Source: Silene latifolia (lineage: Eukaryota > Streptophyta > Magnoliopsida > Caryophyllales > Caryophyllaceae). From it: a stretch of DNA of 64,000 bases. Below are positions 9,790-20,761 of this stretch, piece by piece (the stretch's first letter is position 1; each line of letters opens with the position of its first letter). Made by a program: the position numbers and the translations under genes. A model generated the notes under the pieces. It was not told the origin of the DNA, did no database searches, and saw nothing but the letters and a program-made list of their open reading frames with translations. The stretch is from NCBI RefSeq assembly GCF_048544455.1, contig NC_133529.1:43191456-43255455 (forward strand). The letters are read 5' to 3'.

Positions 9790-11640
9790 ACTTCCAGTTC
9801 CTCTTCTCAAGCAGTAACAGACCCAACCACCATTCATCCACTTCCAGAATAGTAACAGTGCAAGACACTGTTACTCCGGGCGTAGACTCAAACCATAATG
9901 AAGAGCCCTCCTCTAACCAGCAGACAACAGTCACTGAGACTGTTACATCCGAGGGGGAACAAACCGCCATTGTTCCAAAAGGTGGAAACATCAAATCTTA
10001 CATCCACTTTCAAACCTCACATGTGATTTGAACTTTGGAATAAAAACAAGATCCTTTCTAAAAAATCTAGCCTACCTCAGCAAGTATTGTGCCCACAACG
10101 CCTTTCTCTCTCAAATCGAACCCGCCAATGTAACAGTCACTTTGACTGATGCTGACTGGTTAATTGCAATACAAGAAGAACTCAATCAATTCAAAAGAAA
10201 CGAGGTATGGCACTTGGTTCCTAGGCCACCTAATCGTAACGTCATTGGTACTAGGTGGGTCTTTCGCAATAAGCTTGATGATTCCAGTGAAATCGAAGGA
10301 ATAAAGCCAGACTAGTGGTGCAAGGTTACAATCAACAAGAAGGAATTGACTATGACGAAACTTATGCACTGGTAGTTAGGCTTGAAGCCATACAATTGTT
10401 AATAGCTTTTGCGGCTCACAAAGGCATTAAGCTTTTCCAAATGGATGTCAAAACCGCTTTCTTAAATGGATATTTGGAAGAGGATGTCTTTGTAGAGCAA
10501 CCTTCGGGCTTTTTAAACAATGACTTTCCTAAACATGTTTTCAAATTAGACAAAGCTCTTTATGGTTTAAAACAAGCACCTAGGTGCTGGTATGATAGAT
10601 TGTCTAATTTTCTCATTGAAAATGGTTTTAGAAGAGGTTCCGTAGATAAAACATTGTTTTTGAATCAACAGTCGGACAAACGGTTAATTGTCCAAGTATA
10701 TTCGATGATATTATATTTGGAGCAACAAATGAGGTACTTTATGCTTACTTTTCGAAACTAATGAAATCGGAATTGGAAATGAGTATGATGGGTGAGCTAG
10801 GATTTTTCCTTGGGCTCCAAATCAAGCAATCCAAAGATGGAATCATGATCCATCAACAAAAGTACGTTAAAGAGATGCTTAAGAAATTTGGGATGACTAA
10901 TGGCACCTCATTCCCCACTCCTATGGTATCTAAGTCCAAATTGGACAAGGAAGAGAAAGTTAAGAGCATTAGTGAAAAGGTGTATCGAGGTATGATTGGA
11001 TCGCTTCTCTATTTGACCGTAAGTCATCCCGACATTCTATTTAGCGTTTGTTTATGTGCTAGATTCCAATCAAATCCGAAATAATCTAATTTTAAAGCGG
11101 TTAAACGCATTCCTCGATATTTGATTGGAACACAAGATCTTTATTTGTGGTACCCCTTACATTGTCCTTTTGATCTTATAGGATATTCCGATGCGGACTA
11201 TGCGGGGTGTAGTGTTGATAGAAAGAGCACTTCCGGAACTGCAACGTTCTTGGGTCCTTGCCTAATCGCATGGGGCTCAAAGAAACAAAACACGATTTCT
11301 CTTTCAACGGACGAAAGTGAGTACGTTAGTGCCGCATATTGCTGCTCGCAACTTCTTTGGGTAAAGCAACAACTCCTTGATTTTGACATTATTTATGACT
11401 CCGTTCCAATCATGTGTGATAATACGAGTGCAATAACTATTTCTAAAAAACCAATTCAACATTCTAAGACTAAGCACATTGAAATACGTCATCATTTCAT
11501 TCGAGACCATGCATCTAGAAAGGGCATGCTAAACTTATTTTTTGCAAAACCGAAGATCAAATAACCGATATATTTACTAAACCACTTGAAAGGAAACAAT
11601 TTGAGAAACTTAGGCTAGACATAGGTCTAATTAATTGCTT
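9790..11640 (+). pseudogene. Sirevirus-like copia pol: linker, RT and RNase H
   Basis: Four overlapping frames (10028-10315, 10315-10761, 10761-11084, 11121-11564) together cover a Ty1/copia reverse transcriptase and RNase H. RT landmarks are NEVWHLVPRPP, MDVKTAFLNG and ALYGLKQAPRCWYDRL. The catalytic YVDD region near 10700 is broken by a frameshift. RNase H landmarks are YSDADYAG, RKSTSG, the E of STDESEY and MCDNTSAI. The acidic Thr-rich linker upstream and the phrase AWGSKKQNTISLST fit the Sirevirus lineage. Gag, protease and integrase are absent. At least three frameshifts and stops make it non-functional. Confidence 0.85.
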
Positions 11641-11887
11641 ATAATTCATGAATGTGATTATATTTCTTCTCCTAAATGATTGACTAATTAGGGACATGTT
11701 AGTATGGTATTGTTCTTTCTAGTGTACTCATATCGTTTATTGACCGTAAATCGATACCATATTTGTGAGTCGATAATCGCTCAACCTCATATCTAAATAT
11801 ATGTTTAGATTACACTCACCATATTAACATTTGGTTGTTTACATTTCATTTATTTCTTGGGCCAACCACCTCACTTGCCCTCCTTAA
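11641..11887 (+). other. Spacer between copia pol and env-like frame
   Basis: AT-rich sequence following the end of RNase H, with no frame of note. It contains GGGACATGTTAG near 11690. Confidence 0.4.
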
Positions 11888-13275
11888 TTGGGCTCACTTA
11901 TCCCGTACTTTACCCAAATCCTTACCCACTGCCACTCTCACTTCCCCAACCAACCGTTCACATTCCCTCTCCTCACCTACCCTTATAATTCACCTACCAC
12001 TTTGACTATGGTTAAAACCTCCTTCAATATAAAACTTCCTGCCAAATCATCATACATGACCTCTCAACTCTCGCAACCATCCAACTCACCTAATCCCCCT
12101 TCTTCACAACTTGCAACCTCCACTGAAATGACTGGAAAACGAAAAGGGTCTTATTCTTTTCCGATTAACCCGAGCCCGGAAACACCAATGGAACCTGAAC
12201 CTTTAGCCACTTTATCCCCCGACAAACCAATACCCACTGAAACTCCGATCTCCTCTATGATCGGAAATCGAACCCGAGGGGTAAAGAAAAAGACTACACC
12301 TTCTTCTGGGTCGTCCTCCGAGACTGTCACCATTGTTGATGGTGATAATGAAGAAGTGGATCCCTCAGATCCGCCTCTTTATTCCGAGGAAGAGGTGGAT
12401 CAAGGCGCTCCAGTGGTTGATGTGCCGGAAAAATTAAAACGGAGTCAGAAGAGAAAGGGAAAGGCAACAACTTCCCTCCCGAATATCGAGGAAGAGGGAA
12501 ACGGTGAGGAAATAAGTGTTGGAAAAGAAACATCTGAACCCGAGGGTGGAGTCCCTGCCTGCGAAAACTCGGGTTCACAAAAGAAGTTAAGTAAAGGAAA
12601 GGGAAAAGCCACTTCACCCCTTCCTAACATCACTAAGGAAGCGGCTGAAGTCGGGCTCGATAATGCATCTCCGGTGACAACCTAACCCAAAAGGCGGAAA
12701 TCCGCAAGACAACCTCCCTCTAAGAAAGCCAAAAACCACAATTATGACTGGGAAAGGTAAAGCTGTTTTCCTCTCTCCCTCTGATTGGGTACCGTTAATC
12801 ACCAAATGGGATGTGACCAGTGTGAGGCAACAAATTGAAAATCTCGACCTTCCTCTGTCGATTTACAAAAACTGTGAACGATTAATTTCTCCAAAGGCCA
12901 TTCACTCATGCCGCATCTATGATCAGTTGTGGTACGAATCTCCTGCCTTTCAGGAAGTAAGGGATGTTTTGGCCGCTCAAGGATGGGTGGAGTTGGTAGA
13001 GCTCAGGGAACCGGTGTTTGTAAGTGAAGTGTTCCAGTTTTATGCAACAATACGGGTCGACAAAACCGGTGACTCCCTCATCGCTAAGATAAATGGTAAG
13101 CCATTAATCCTCACTCAACTTGATTTTGCCAATGCTCTTAAAACTCCTGGTGGAGGGTATGACGATCTACCCAAAGACACCTGGCCCGCACTTCCATATG
13201 CATCACCTCTTGCAATTGCTAAGGTCATTTATCCCGAGGCTCAGAGTTGTGGCCCCGTAGGGAATACCACCATAC
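11888..13275 (+). pseudogene. Env-like/extra ORF of Sirevirus-type copia element
   Basis: Two frames lie in the position of the extra ORF found after pol in many Sireviruses. The first (11888-12685, 265 codons; a better start may be the Met at 12007) is Pro/Ser/Thr-rich and low-complexity, with basic blocks such as KRSQKRKGK at about residues 183-191. A stop and a short basic stretch follow. The second (12744-13286, 180 codons) has IYDQLWYESPAFQEVRDVLAAQGW and LREPVFVSEVFQFYA, resembling the plant 'putative transposon protein' domain (PF20167-type) seen in such extra ORFs. The 3' end is cut by the copia-2 LTR, whose first bases supply the apparent stop codon. No transmembrane helix is evident. 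Confidence 0.6.
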
Positions 13276-14056
13276 TGTTGGAGTAGGTGTCCTCCACAAT
13301 AGTGCATCTACATTAATAAATCTCGTACAAGGAATATCAGGGATGTATTTTATATTTGTCAGTTGATCAACGTTCATCGGTAACACTCGGCTGACTAGAG
13401 TTTGACGTTACTGTCGTTTGACGACCGTGTTCAACTGATCCCTTTCAGTCACACCTATAGGATGACGCATAAATGGAAAAACTAATTATTTGTATTTGAT
13501 ACAAGTTTATTAATCCCTTATATATATTTAGTTATGTGAGTTAATTATTTAATATGAGTTTGGAGCTCATGATTATTATATGAGATTTTATATATATTTT
13601 GAGGTAGAGGTTATAAGTTAATTATATTTACAAGGAGTTGTAAACTAATTAAATTGGGCATTATAGTACCCATTATACATTGCTATGATGATAAAATATC
13701 ACTCAACAAGTTGAGTGTATATTGTTTATTAATTTGTCACATAATTGTTATATGATCAAATTAATATTTAATTATGTAAGATAATTACACACGAGATTAA
13801 TAAGCATTTGCGGGACAAATGTAAAAAAAAAAAAAGCGAAATGGACCCATAAGACCCCCATAACCGGTTATGGAGGAGTATTGGGGACTCCATGGGTATT
13901 TTGTCTTCTAGCATTTGTAAGATGCTTGAAACATAACCATTTCATGATTAGACATGACTCAATCATCAAACCTACACTATACTCTACCTCTACATGCATG
14001 TGAATAAAATAAGCAAAAATCCACCCATTAGTCCATGGGGGTGCCGGTTTTTTGCC

Positions 14057-14064
14057 TATAAAAG
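14057..14064 (+). promoter_or_regulatory. Copia-2 LTR TATA box
   Basis: TATAAAAG follows GTTTTTTGCC about 780 bp into the LTR, with a following stretch typical of a transcribed R region. Confidence 0.6.
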
Positions 14065-14406
14065 AGAGCAATTGTTGCTCACTTTTTCCTCACTAGTGAC
14101 TTATATTTTTCACATGTTATCTTTATAAAACTCACATAAAAAATATGATAGTATTCATCTGTTATTACTAGTGTAGTAATACAAATTATTATTAAGGGTA
14201 TATTACTACAACTATCTAGTTAATACTTGTAGTAATCTTTGTGCTAATCTTGGGTGCCATCTTAAAGAGGTTTTCTATTTTGAATACTCTGTTTTAGGAA
14301 GATCATCCGTTTTTATTTAGCTCAAGAATCACAAAGAGAAGGAGTCTCTTTGTGGTGCCCTTATTTTCTTCTACCAACAATGTAAGGAAAAATCTTACCT
14401 TTCATA

Positions 14407-15655
14407 TGTTAGGATTCAATAATCTCATTTGTATACATATTGAATATGTGAATAATTAATTTAGTCATAAAATTAATTTAAGATATTATGCATGCAAAAC
14501 AAATACAAGGGTAAAGAAAAACCGGTTCCTTACATTTGTAGTTTCGGCTATATGGGCACTAGTAAGGTCTCTTACCTTACTTAGTTCTTGAGCTTTCCTA
14601 ATGGATGAACAAGATTCAAGAGTAGAATCTCTCCCCAAGGATTTGTACCAAGGAAATCCTTCTTAATACAAATATTAATTTAGATACTAATATTATAAGT
14701 ATACTACTTGTAGTATTGATTGAATAATATTAGAGGTTTATGTGAGATTTTATGAGTTTTTGTTCAACAACAAAACTAGTGAGATAAGTTGTAATTCAAG
14801 TGAATGAATAATTGTAAGAATAAATTGTAAAAATAAGAAGAGAAAAACTCTCTCTTTTTCTCTAGGGTGGCCGGGTAGAGGGAGAAGGGAAGAGTGCCCA
14901 ATACCTTTTGTTGTTGCTCTTCACAAGAGTGTAGGTATGATAGTCTATGTTTAGTAGGTAATGATTATGTTTGCACTTAATAAAATAATCAAAACACAAC
15001 TAACTCCTAATCTCTCCATAATCACGGCACACCCATATTAACATGGGTCCATTTTAAGTTTGTCAATTTGTTAATTTGTATTGTGTGACAAATTGTACAT
15101 GTTACTAGACATGTCATTTAAAAAATGCATTTTTAACAAATTAAAAATCATTATATAAACAAAATAAATCACATACAAAAATTAACTGGTAATTCACAAT
15201 TACCATTACTTAAAATGGGTCATATAATTATAAATCACAACTACTTGTATTTATAATAAACAATTCATTCTTATTTCAATTGTTTCATAAACAATAAATA
15301 AACCTTAAGTAATAAAACAATTTAATTACTTGGCATGAATCTTATTTAATCAAATTACAATAAGATACGTAATATTTCCCACAAAATCATTTGTTCAATT
15401 TTAAGGAATTAATTAACTTGTATCGTCACACAATTAATTAATTAATTAGTCAATTAAGAATGTTTCCCTAGAGGTATGACCTTAAGGGATCAACTGATCA
15501 CCACCGTCATACGACAGTAATGTCAAACTCTAGTCAGCCAATCATTACCGATTAATGTGGATCAGTTGATAATAAAATGTTACAATCCCTTGTGTATTCT
15601 TAATATGAGATTTAAACATGTGATCGCATTATTGTCGACGACACATACTCCAACA
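14407..15655 (-). repeat. Solo LTR of the copia-2 family, inverted, with TSD TCATA
   Basis: On the minus strand it begins TGTTGGAGTATGTGTCGTC (15655 down) and ends GAATCCTAACA (14407). It is flanked by TCATA at 14402-14406 and 15656-15660, a perfect 5-bp target duplication. Its sequence parallels the host LTR throughout but is diverged. No primer site, coding region or second LTR adjoins it, so it is the product of LTR-LTR recombination after insertion. Confidence 0.88.
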
Positions 15656-15772
15656 TCATATAGATTTTCACTTTTACTTGCATGCATGTATCTTAAAGAC
15701 CTCCTAATAAAATTAACAAGTAATTATATGTAACATTAGAAAAGTCTAATGAGGGTCATGTATCTTAACAAT

Positions 15773-15784
15773 TGGTATCAGAGC
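15773..15784 (+). promoter_or_regulatory. Copia-2 primer binding site
   Basis: TGGTATCAGAGC lies two bases after the LTR end. It is complementary to the 3' end of initiator tRNA-Met, the usual primer of copia elements. Confidence 0.85.
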
Positions 15785-18039
15785 TGTGTTACTTACATGC
15801 ATGTCATTTTAAGACGGTTTTATGAATTTATGAGATAAATTGATAAATGTGTATTTTGATGTTAAAATTAGTTTTTACACAATATATTATTTTGCATGTT
15901 AATAATATGGTCATATGATGATATGGGTCAAAAATTTGATTTTTATAAAATTTTATGGTATATTACTAGTACTTTTTATTGCATAAAATTGAGTTAATAT
16001 GTATTTATTTTATATAAGAGTTAATAAAATTATGATGCATGTTTATTTGTAAATAACCACTTGCATGTTCTATTTATGAGAATTATAGTTTTTATAAATT
16101 AATGTGATTAATTTAATTAGTTTATTTATTTTTATTTGATAGAAATCGGTAAATAATGGTTATTTAGCAAATAAATACTCCCTCTCAGTCACTATAATGT
16201 TCCCTCTTTCCCAAAACGGATTATTCAACTAATGTTCCCCTTTCTATTTTTAGAAACTTTTACTCTTATTTTATTCATTCCTCTCTCCTATCATCAAACC
16301 CCACACAACTCTTTTACTCATATTTTATTATTTTCCTTTATGTTTTGGCCCCACAATTCTTTATTTAACTACTAATAATTCATTTCTCTCTCATATCACT
16401 AACCCCACACAACTCTTTTACTCATATTTTAATACTTTTCCTTAAATATTGTGCCCATATCAAATGGGAACAATATAGTGACTGGGAGGGAGTATTAATT
16501 AATTTTTGAGGCTCGAATTTTTGTTTTTGTTTTTAGCTACTGTAAATTGTTACAAAATGATCAAAATTTTATTTTGAATTTTTTTTAGTTTTTATGATTT
16601 AATTTGGAATTAAATTGTAAAAGATGTTATTAACCGATAAAATTGTAAAAATGTTTAAAATATATTTTTATGATCAATTTTTCCTTCATGCATGTCATTT
16701 TGGTGAGTGAATAGAATGTAAAAAAATTTATTTTTTATTTTTACATAAGGGTTATGATTAAATTGATTTTTAATATAAAAGTTATGTTTTTATGACTTTT
16801 TATGCTATAAATAATCTTTTAAACCTATAAAATCACCAAATAATTAGTGGGGATTAATTTTTAGAGTTGTACCAGATTAGTATGAAAGGTTCATATTAAA
16901 AATATTTTAAGAGTTCATTGCGGAATTTTTAATTGTTAAAAAGAAGGATCAATTCCGCAAAAAAGAGCTCAAATGATCGTTGTTGGTAAGTTAGGACGAT
17001 TTGACATGTCATATTTTAATTGTTGTATATTTTTATTCATGTTGATGAATGGTGTTATTTATTTTACATTATGTAATTTTTCCTAGTATGGCCATAATTA
17101 GAAATCGGTATTACCCGCAATGTATGGGAATATCGATTGGTTTGTAATTTAAATACGATCTCGTATCGTTGGTTTGTAATTAATTAATGGTTTTATTTTA
17201 TTTTATTTCTTTTAATTAATGTATAATAGGAATTGATATTTAGTTAATTTTAGTAGTAGTATATTCTTATTTTTCCCAAGACGGAATTTTCCTAAAGACG
17301 GTGTTTTTCGGAAAGGCGTTCCGAAATCCAAAAGATTGTGAATCCTTGGAGGTGTTTCTTATGAAGACTCTAGGGACCAAAGGATTTGGTTTCCAAAGTG
17401 TAATAGAGTAGTTAATTAGATTAACTAGGTGGCCATATTAGGATTTATTGCTTTTATGTTTATGCACGCATGCCAAATCGTCACTGCATGTTTTTCTTAT
17501 CATTATTGATTTAAAGTTGTCTAAAATTCACTAAATTAGTTCACTTAAGCATGATAGACAATTAAATTGACAAGATCTCTCACAATTTCATATTGGGATT
17601 AGCCTTACCAATTAGTAGGACCCACGAATCCCTTCGTCATTAGGGAGTAGGCTCGGCTCACCGGGGTGCTTTCTTTTTACATTGGGTAAGTAGGGTAATA
17701 AATGTTATTATTCGCGAAAATTGGTTGGGCTTAACGGAATAAGTAGGGGATGAATCGGCTCACCGTGCCCTTATTTAGTTCCGGGGCTAGTAGACGGGAT
17801 TTAATAGTTAAATTCGTCAACCAAGAGTTCTATTAGTAGAATCGGTCCAAAAGTTGACCCACCATATTTGTGTAAGTATGTGATGAATCGGCCCACCGTG
17901 CCCATATTTATATAAAGATGGATCTTGGAATCATTTATATAATTTAGTGGGAGATCATTATATAAATGCTATTATTTAAAAATTGTTTTTAAATTTACGA
18001 TAAATGTTAATTGTTCCTTCCACTTCCGTTTTGTATTAA
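15785..18039 (+). other. Copia-2 untranslated leader
   Basis: About 2.25 kb of very AT-rich sequence between primer site and gag with no credible ORF. It contains the Stowaway MITE at 16178-16492. Near 17640-17920 a block resembling GAATCGGCTCACCG(TG)CCC occurs three times, a weak degenerate repeat. Confidence 0.6.
16178..16492. mobile_element. Stowaway-type MITE, 315 bp
   Basis: The terminal inverted repeats are CTCCCTCTCAGTCACTATAA and CTCCCTCCCAGTCACTATAT (right end, reverse complement), flanked by TA on both sides (16176-16177, 16493-16494). The CTCCCTC terminus and TA duplication are diagnostic for Tc1/mariner-derived Stowaway elements. Inside, the block CCCCACACAACTCTTTTACT occurs twice about 100 bp apart, so the element has an internal duplication. 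It codes for nothing. Confidence 0.88.
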
Positions 18040-18915
18040 TTGAAAATGTCTACAAGTAGCCAACCCGTCACCATATCAAAAGATTCATGGCTTCGCTCAT
18101 TCATGGACAAATACACTTTAAAAGCAAATGGTAGTAACTTTAAAGATTGGGAAGAACAACTTCGTTTAGCCGCCGTTTGCGATGGCAAGTTATGTTATCT
18201 TGTTGAACCACCCATTGCAATACCAACCACTCGAACTAGCACCATGGCAAGGGATGCTTATGAAGAATACCAAAGGGAATCCCTTGCCATCAAGAATGTC
18301 TTGATTTTTTCTATGAAGTCGTCCTTGCAAAAGCAATGCATCAAGTTCGCCAATGCTTATGAAGTATTATCAAGGCTTTCAACCATGTTCTCTCAAGTCC
18401 CTAGAATCCTACAATATGATGCGGCGGTCCGTTTCTTTGAGGCTAACCTCAAGAAAGGACAATCCGTGAGTTCACACGTGCTTAAAATGATTGAGTACGT
18501 GGAAACTCTTGATGAGCTTGGATGCAAGATCCCCGAAGAGCTCACCGTTGACGGAGTGCTTCACTCCCTCTCTCAAGTCAAGGGGTTCACCCAATTTAGG
18601 GTGAACTATAATATGGCTAACATGAAGAAAAGTCTTCATGAGCTCCATTCTCTACTTTTTCAAGCGGAGAAGGACATGGGAGGTAGTAGGAGCATAAGGA
18701 AGGATGTTCTTAACATCAAGGTAAGGGGTAAGGGTACATTCAAGAGGAGTGGTATTAAGGGAAATATGTCCCCACCCATCAAGGGTAAAGGGAAAGCTAT
18801 CGTGACTAGCTCTTCCAAACCTAAGAAGGGTGTTCCTTTGGGTGACAAGTGTCATTATTGTGATAATGTGGGGCATTAAAAACGTAATTGCCCCAAGTAT
18901 TTGGATGATATCAAA
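18040..18915 (+). pseudogene. Copia-2 gag with zinc knuckle
   Basis: A frame of 279 codons from MKMSTSSQPV encodes a copia gag: residues about 25-70 (KANGSNFKDWEEQLRL) are the N-terminal gag motif and 95-215 the UBN2-like helical core, followed by a basic linker. The CCHC zinc knuckle (CHYCDNVGH then KRNC) is interrupted by a stop codon in place of the residue after GH. The start is the second ATG-containing context after a long leader and is consistent with gag families. Apart from that stop the reading frame is well kept, so decay is recent relative to the Sirevirus piece upstream. Confidence 0.85.
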
Positions 18916-19686
18916 GCGGGTCGTGTGACACCCACAAGTAATTTCTCATCTGAACTTTACATGATAGATATTAATTACGCTTCAAATACAACTTGGGTAT
19001 TAGATACGAGTTGTGGTTCTCATTTGTGTAATCATTTGTAGGGCCTAAAAAGCGTAAGGAAGCTAGCTAAAGGTGATGTGGACCTTCGGATGGGCAACGG
19101 TTCTAAAGTAGCGATCGTCTTTGTAGGAACATATGTAATTTGTCTAGCTTCGGGTTTGGAATTGAATCTTAATAATTGTTATTTTATTTGTTCCGTCTTT
19201 GTCGAGAAATATTATATCCGTGTCCGTGTTGGGCACGGAAGGATTTCATTTTGTGATAAAAGACAAGAGTTGTATGTTTTCACTTAATGACTTGGTTTAT
19301 GGCCAAGCTATTTCCATTAATGGTATTTATATTCTCGACACTTCTAGTAATGTTTATCATGTAGAGAACAAAAGGCTCAAAACGGGTGATTCCGATCTTT
19401 CTTATCTTTGGCATTGTCGTCTAAGATGCATAAACGAGAACTGCATTAAAAGACTAGTGTCGACTAGTGTCATTAAACCATTTAATTTCGAATCATATGG
19501 TACATGCGAATTTTGTCTTCTTGGCAAAATGACTCATACACCTTTTATAGGAAAAGAAACTCGAGCTAGTGAGTTGTTGGGTTTAATACATACCGATGTA
19601 TGTGGTCCAATGACAATCACCGCAAGAGGTAACTATGACTACTTCATCACTTTTACTGATGACCAGAGTAAGTTTGGTTTCGTATA
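18916..19686 (+). pseudogene. Copia-2 protease and integrase N-terminus, truncated
   Basis: TTWVLDTSCGSHLCNH is a copia protease active site in which the usual D-S/T-G has become D-T-S. A stop follows, then KLAKGDVDLRMGNGSKVAI in frame. After a frameshift near 19200 come the GAG-pre-integrase zinc region (LWHCRLRCINENCIKRL, CEFCLLGKMTHTPF) and the first catalytic part of integrase (HTDVCGPM, YDYFITFTDDQSKFGFVY). The frame ends where the CACTA element begins at about 19687. The rest of integrase and RT are missing. Confidence 0.8.
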
Positions 19687-19930
19687 TACTACTACAAAAT
19701 GAAGCGACAACAACACTTGACTTGCAACATTTTTGTAAATTGTTGCATCTTAGACAAAATAGGTAGGATTGCAACACTTTTATAAAAAATGTTGCATAAT
19801 ATAGTCTACCGTAACACTTTTACATAAATGTAGTATTTTCTTCAATTAAAAAAAAGAAAAAAAAAACAAAAAAGCGTTGCATTTTTTACCTCAAATGTTG
19901 GTGGTATTTTTTGGCGATCAAATGAAAAAA
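19687..19930 (+). repeat. CACTA subterminal inverted motifs
   Basis: Motifs of the form TTGCAACATTTTTGTAAATTG and TTGCAACACTTTTATAAAAAA alternate with their complements (TGTTGCA) within 240 bp of the terminus. Such arrays are the binding sites for the subterminal-binding protein in CACTA elements. Confidence 0.65.
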
Positions 19931-20761
19931 AAATAAAAAAATAAAACTCTCATCTTCTACACAGTTTGGCGGTAGTCTAAACCAATCGTCACATACACAT
20001 ATACCCTCATCAAAACAATCACATCACGCTGATTCAAATTCTAGGTTTAATATTCCCAAATCATTCCTCTATGCACAGCACGCTGATTCAATTCGATCGG
20101 TGAAGATTCCTTCATAGTCTCTAATCGGCTTTATCTCAGGTAATTTCAGTAATATTCAATTTTTATTTATCAGAACTCTTCTTTATAATTTTTCTTGATC
20201 GAATTGGGTTTTCAGTTGTGTTGATTGATATGATATATGATATTCACATTGAATTACAATATTTAGTTGGAAGCCTAATTGTTTCTTATAAATTGTTGAA
20301 TTATATGAGTTGATATTTGATTTCAAAGTTCATTGGATGAATAATTGTGTGCAATTGTCTTCTTTTGTGAAATTGATTGTATAAGATGGTGCTACATTGT
20401 AAGACGGTCTTCTATTGATTGTATAATTTGTAATTTTGTGATTATGACTTGTATAATGGTTGATGCAAATGAGTTTTAATTCTGTAAAAATTATCTCTGT
20501 TCACTGTAAACAGAATGAATGAAGTGCTTGTAGTATGAGCTTGATTGAAACAAATAATTGAATTCGACTAATTGATCATAAGGTTGTGATTATGACTTGT
20601 ATAATGGTTGATGCAAATGAATTTTAATCCTGTCAAAAACTAATTGATCATAAAGGAGTATTTTTAATTGAGATACACATAAAGGAGTAGTTTTTACTTG
20701 AGTTTATTATTATTTATAAATAATTTATTCCCGTTTCAAATATTATTCCAGCCATAAAGTG
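19931..20761 (+). other. CACTA 5' non-coding region
   Basis: AT-rich, no ORF. A direct repeat (GATTATGACTTGTATAATGG and following bases) occurs near 20441 and 20587, about 145 bp apart. TTATCTCAGGTAATTTCAG near 20133 could be a splice site within the transposase 5' leader. Confidence 0.5.

Larger units (their letters stand above)
13276..15770 (+). repeat. Copia-2 5' LTR, split by a solo LTR of the same family
   Basis: The LTR starts TGTTGGAGTAGGTGTCC at 13276 and ends TCTTAACA at 15770, right before a tRNA-Met primer site. Removing the inserted solo LTR (14407-15655) and one copy of the TCATA duplication leaves about 1.24 kb, matching the 1249-bp insert in length and order of motifs. A TATA box is at 14057. 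The LTR interrupts the env-like frame of the older copia element. Confidence 0.85.

Noticed and set aside
13276..15655. A 2.4-kb DNA transposon with long terminal inverted repeats
   Set aside because: The TCATA duplications flank only the right arm (14407-15655), the left arm continues past it to a primer site, and both arms are LTR-like, so a nested solo LTR explains it.
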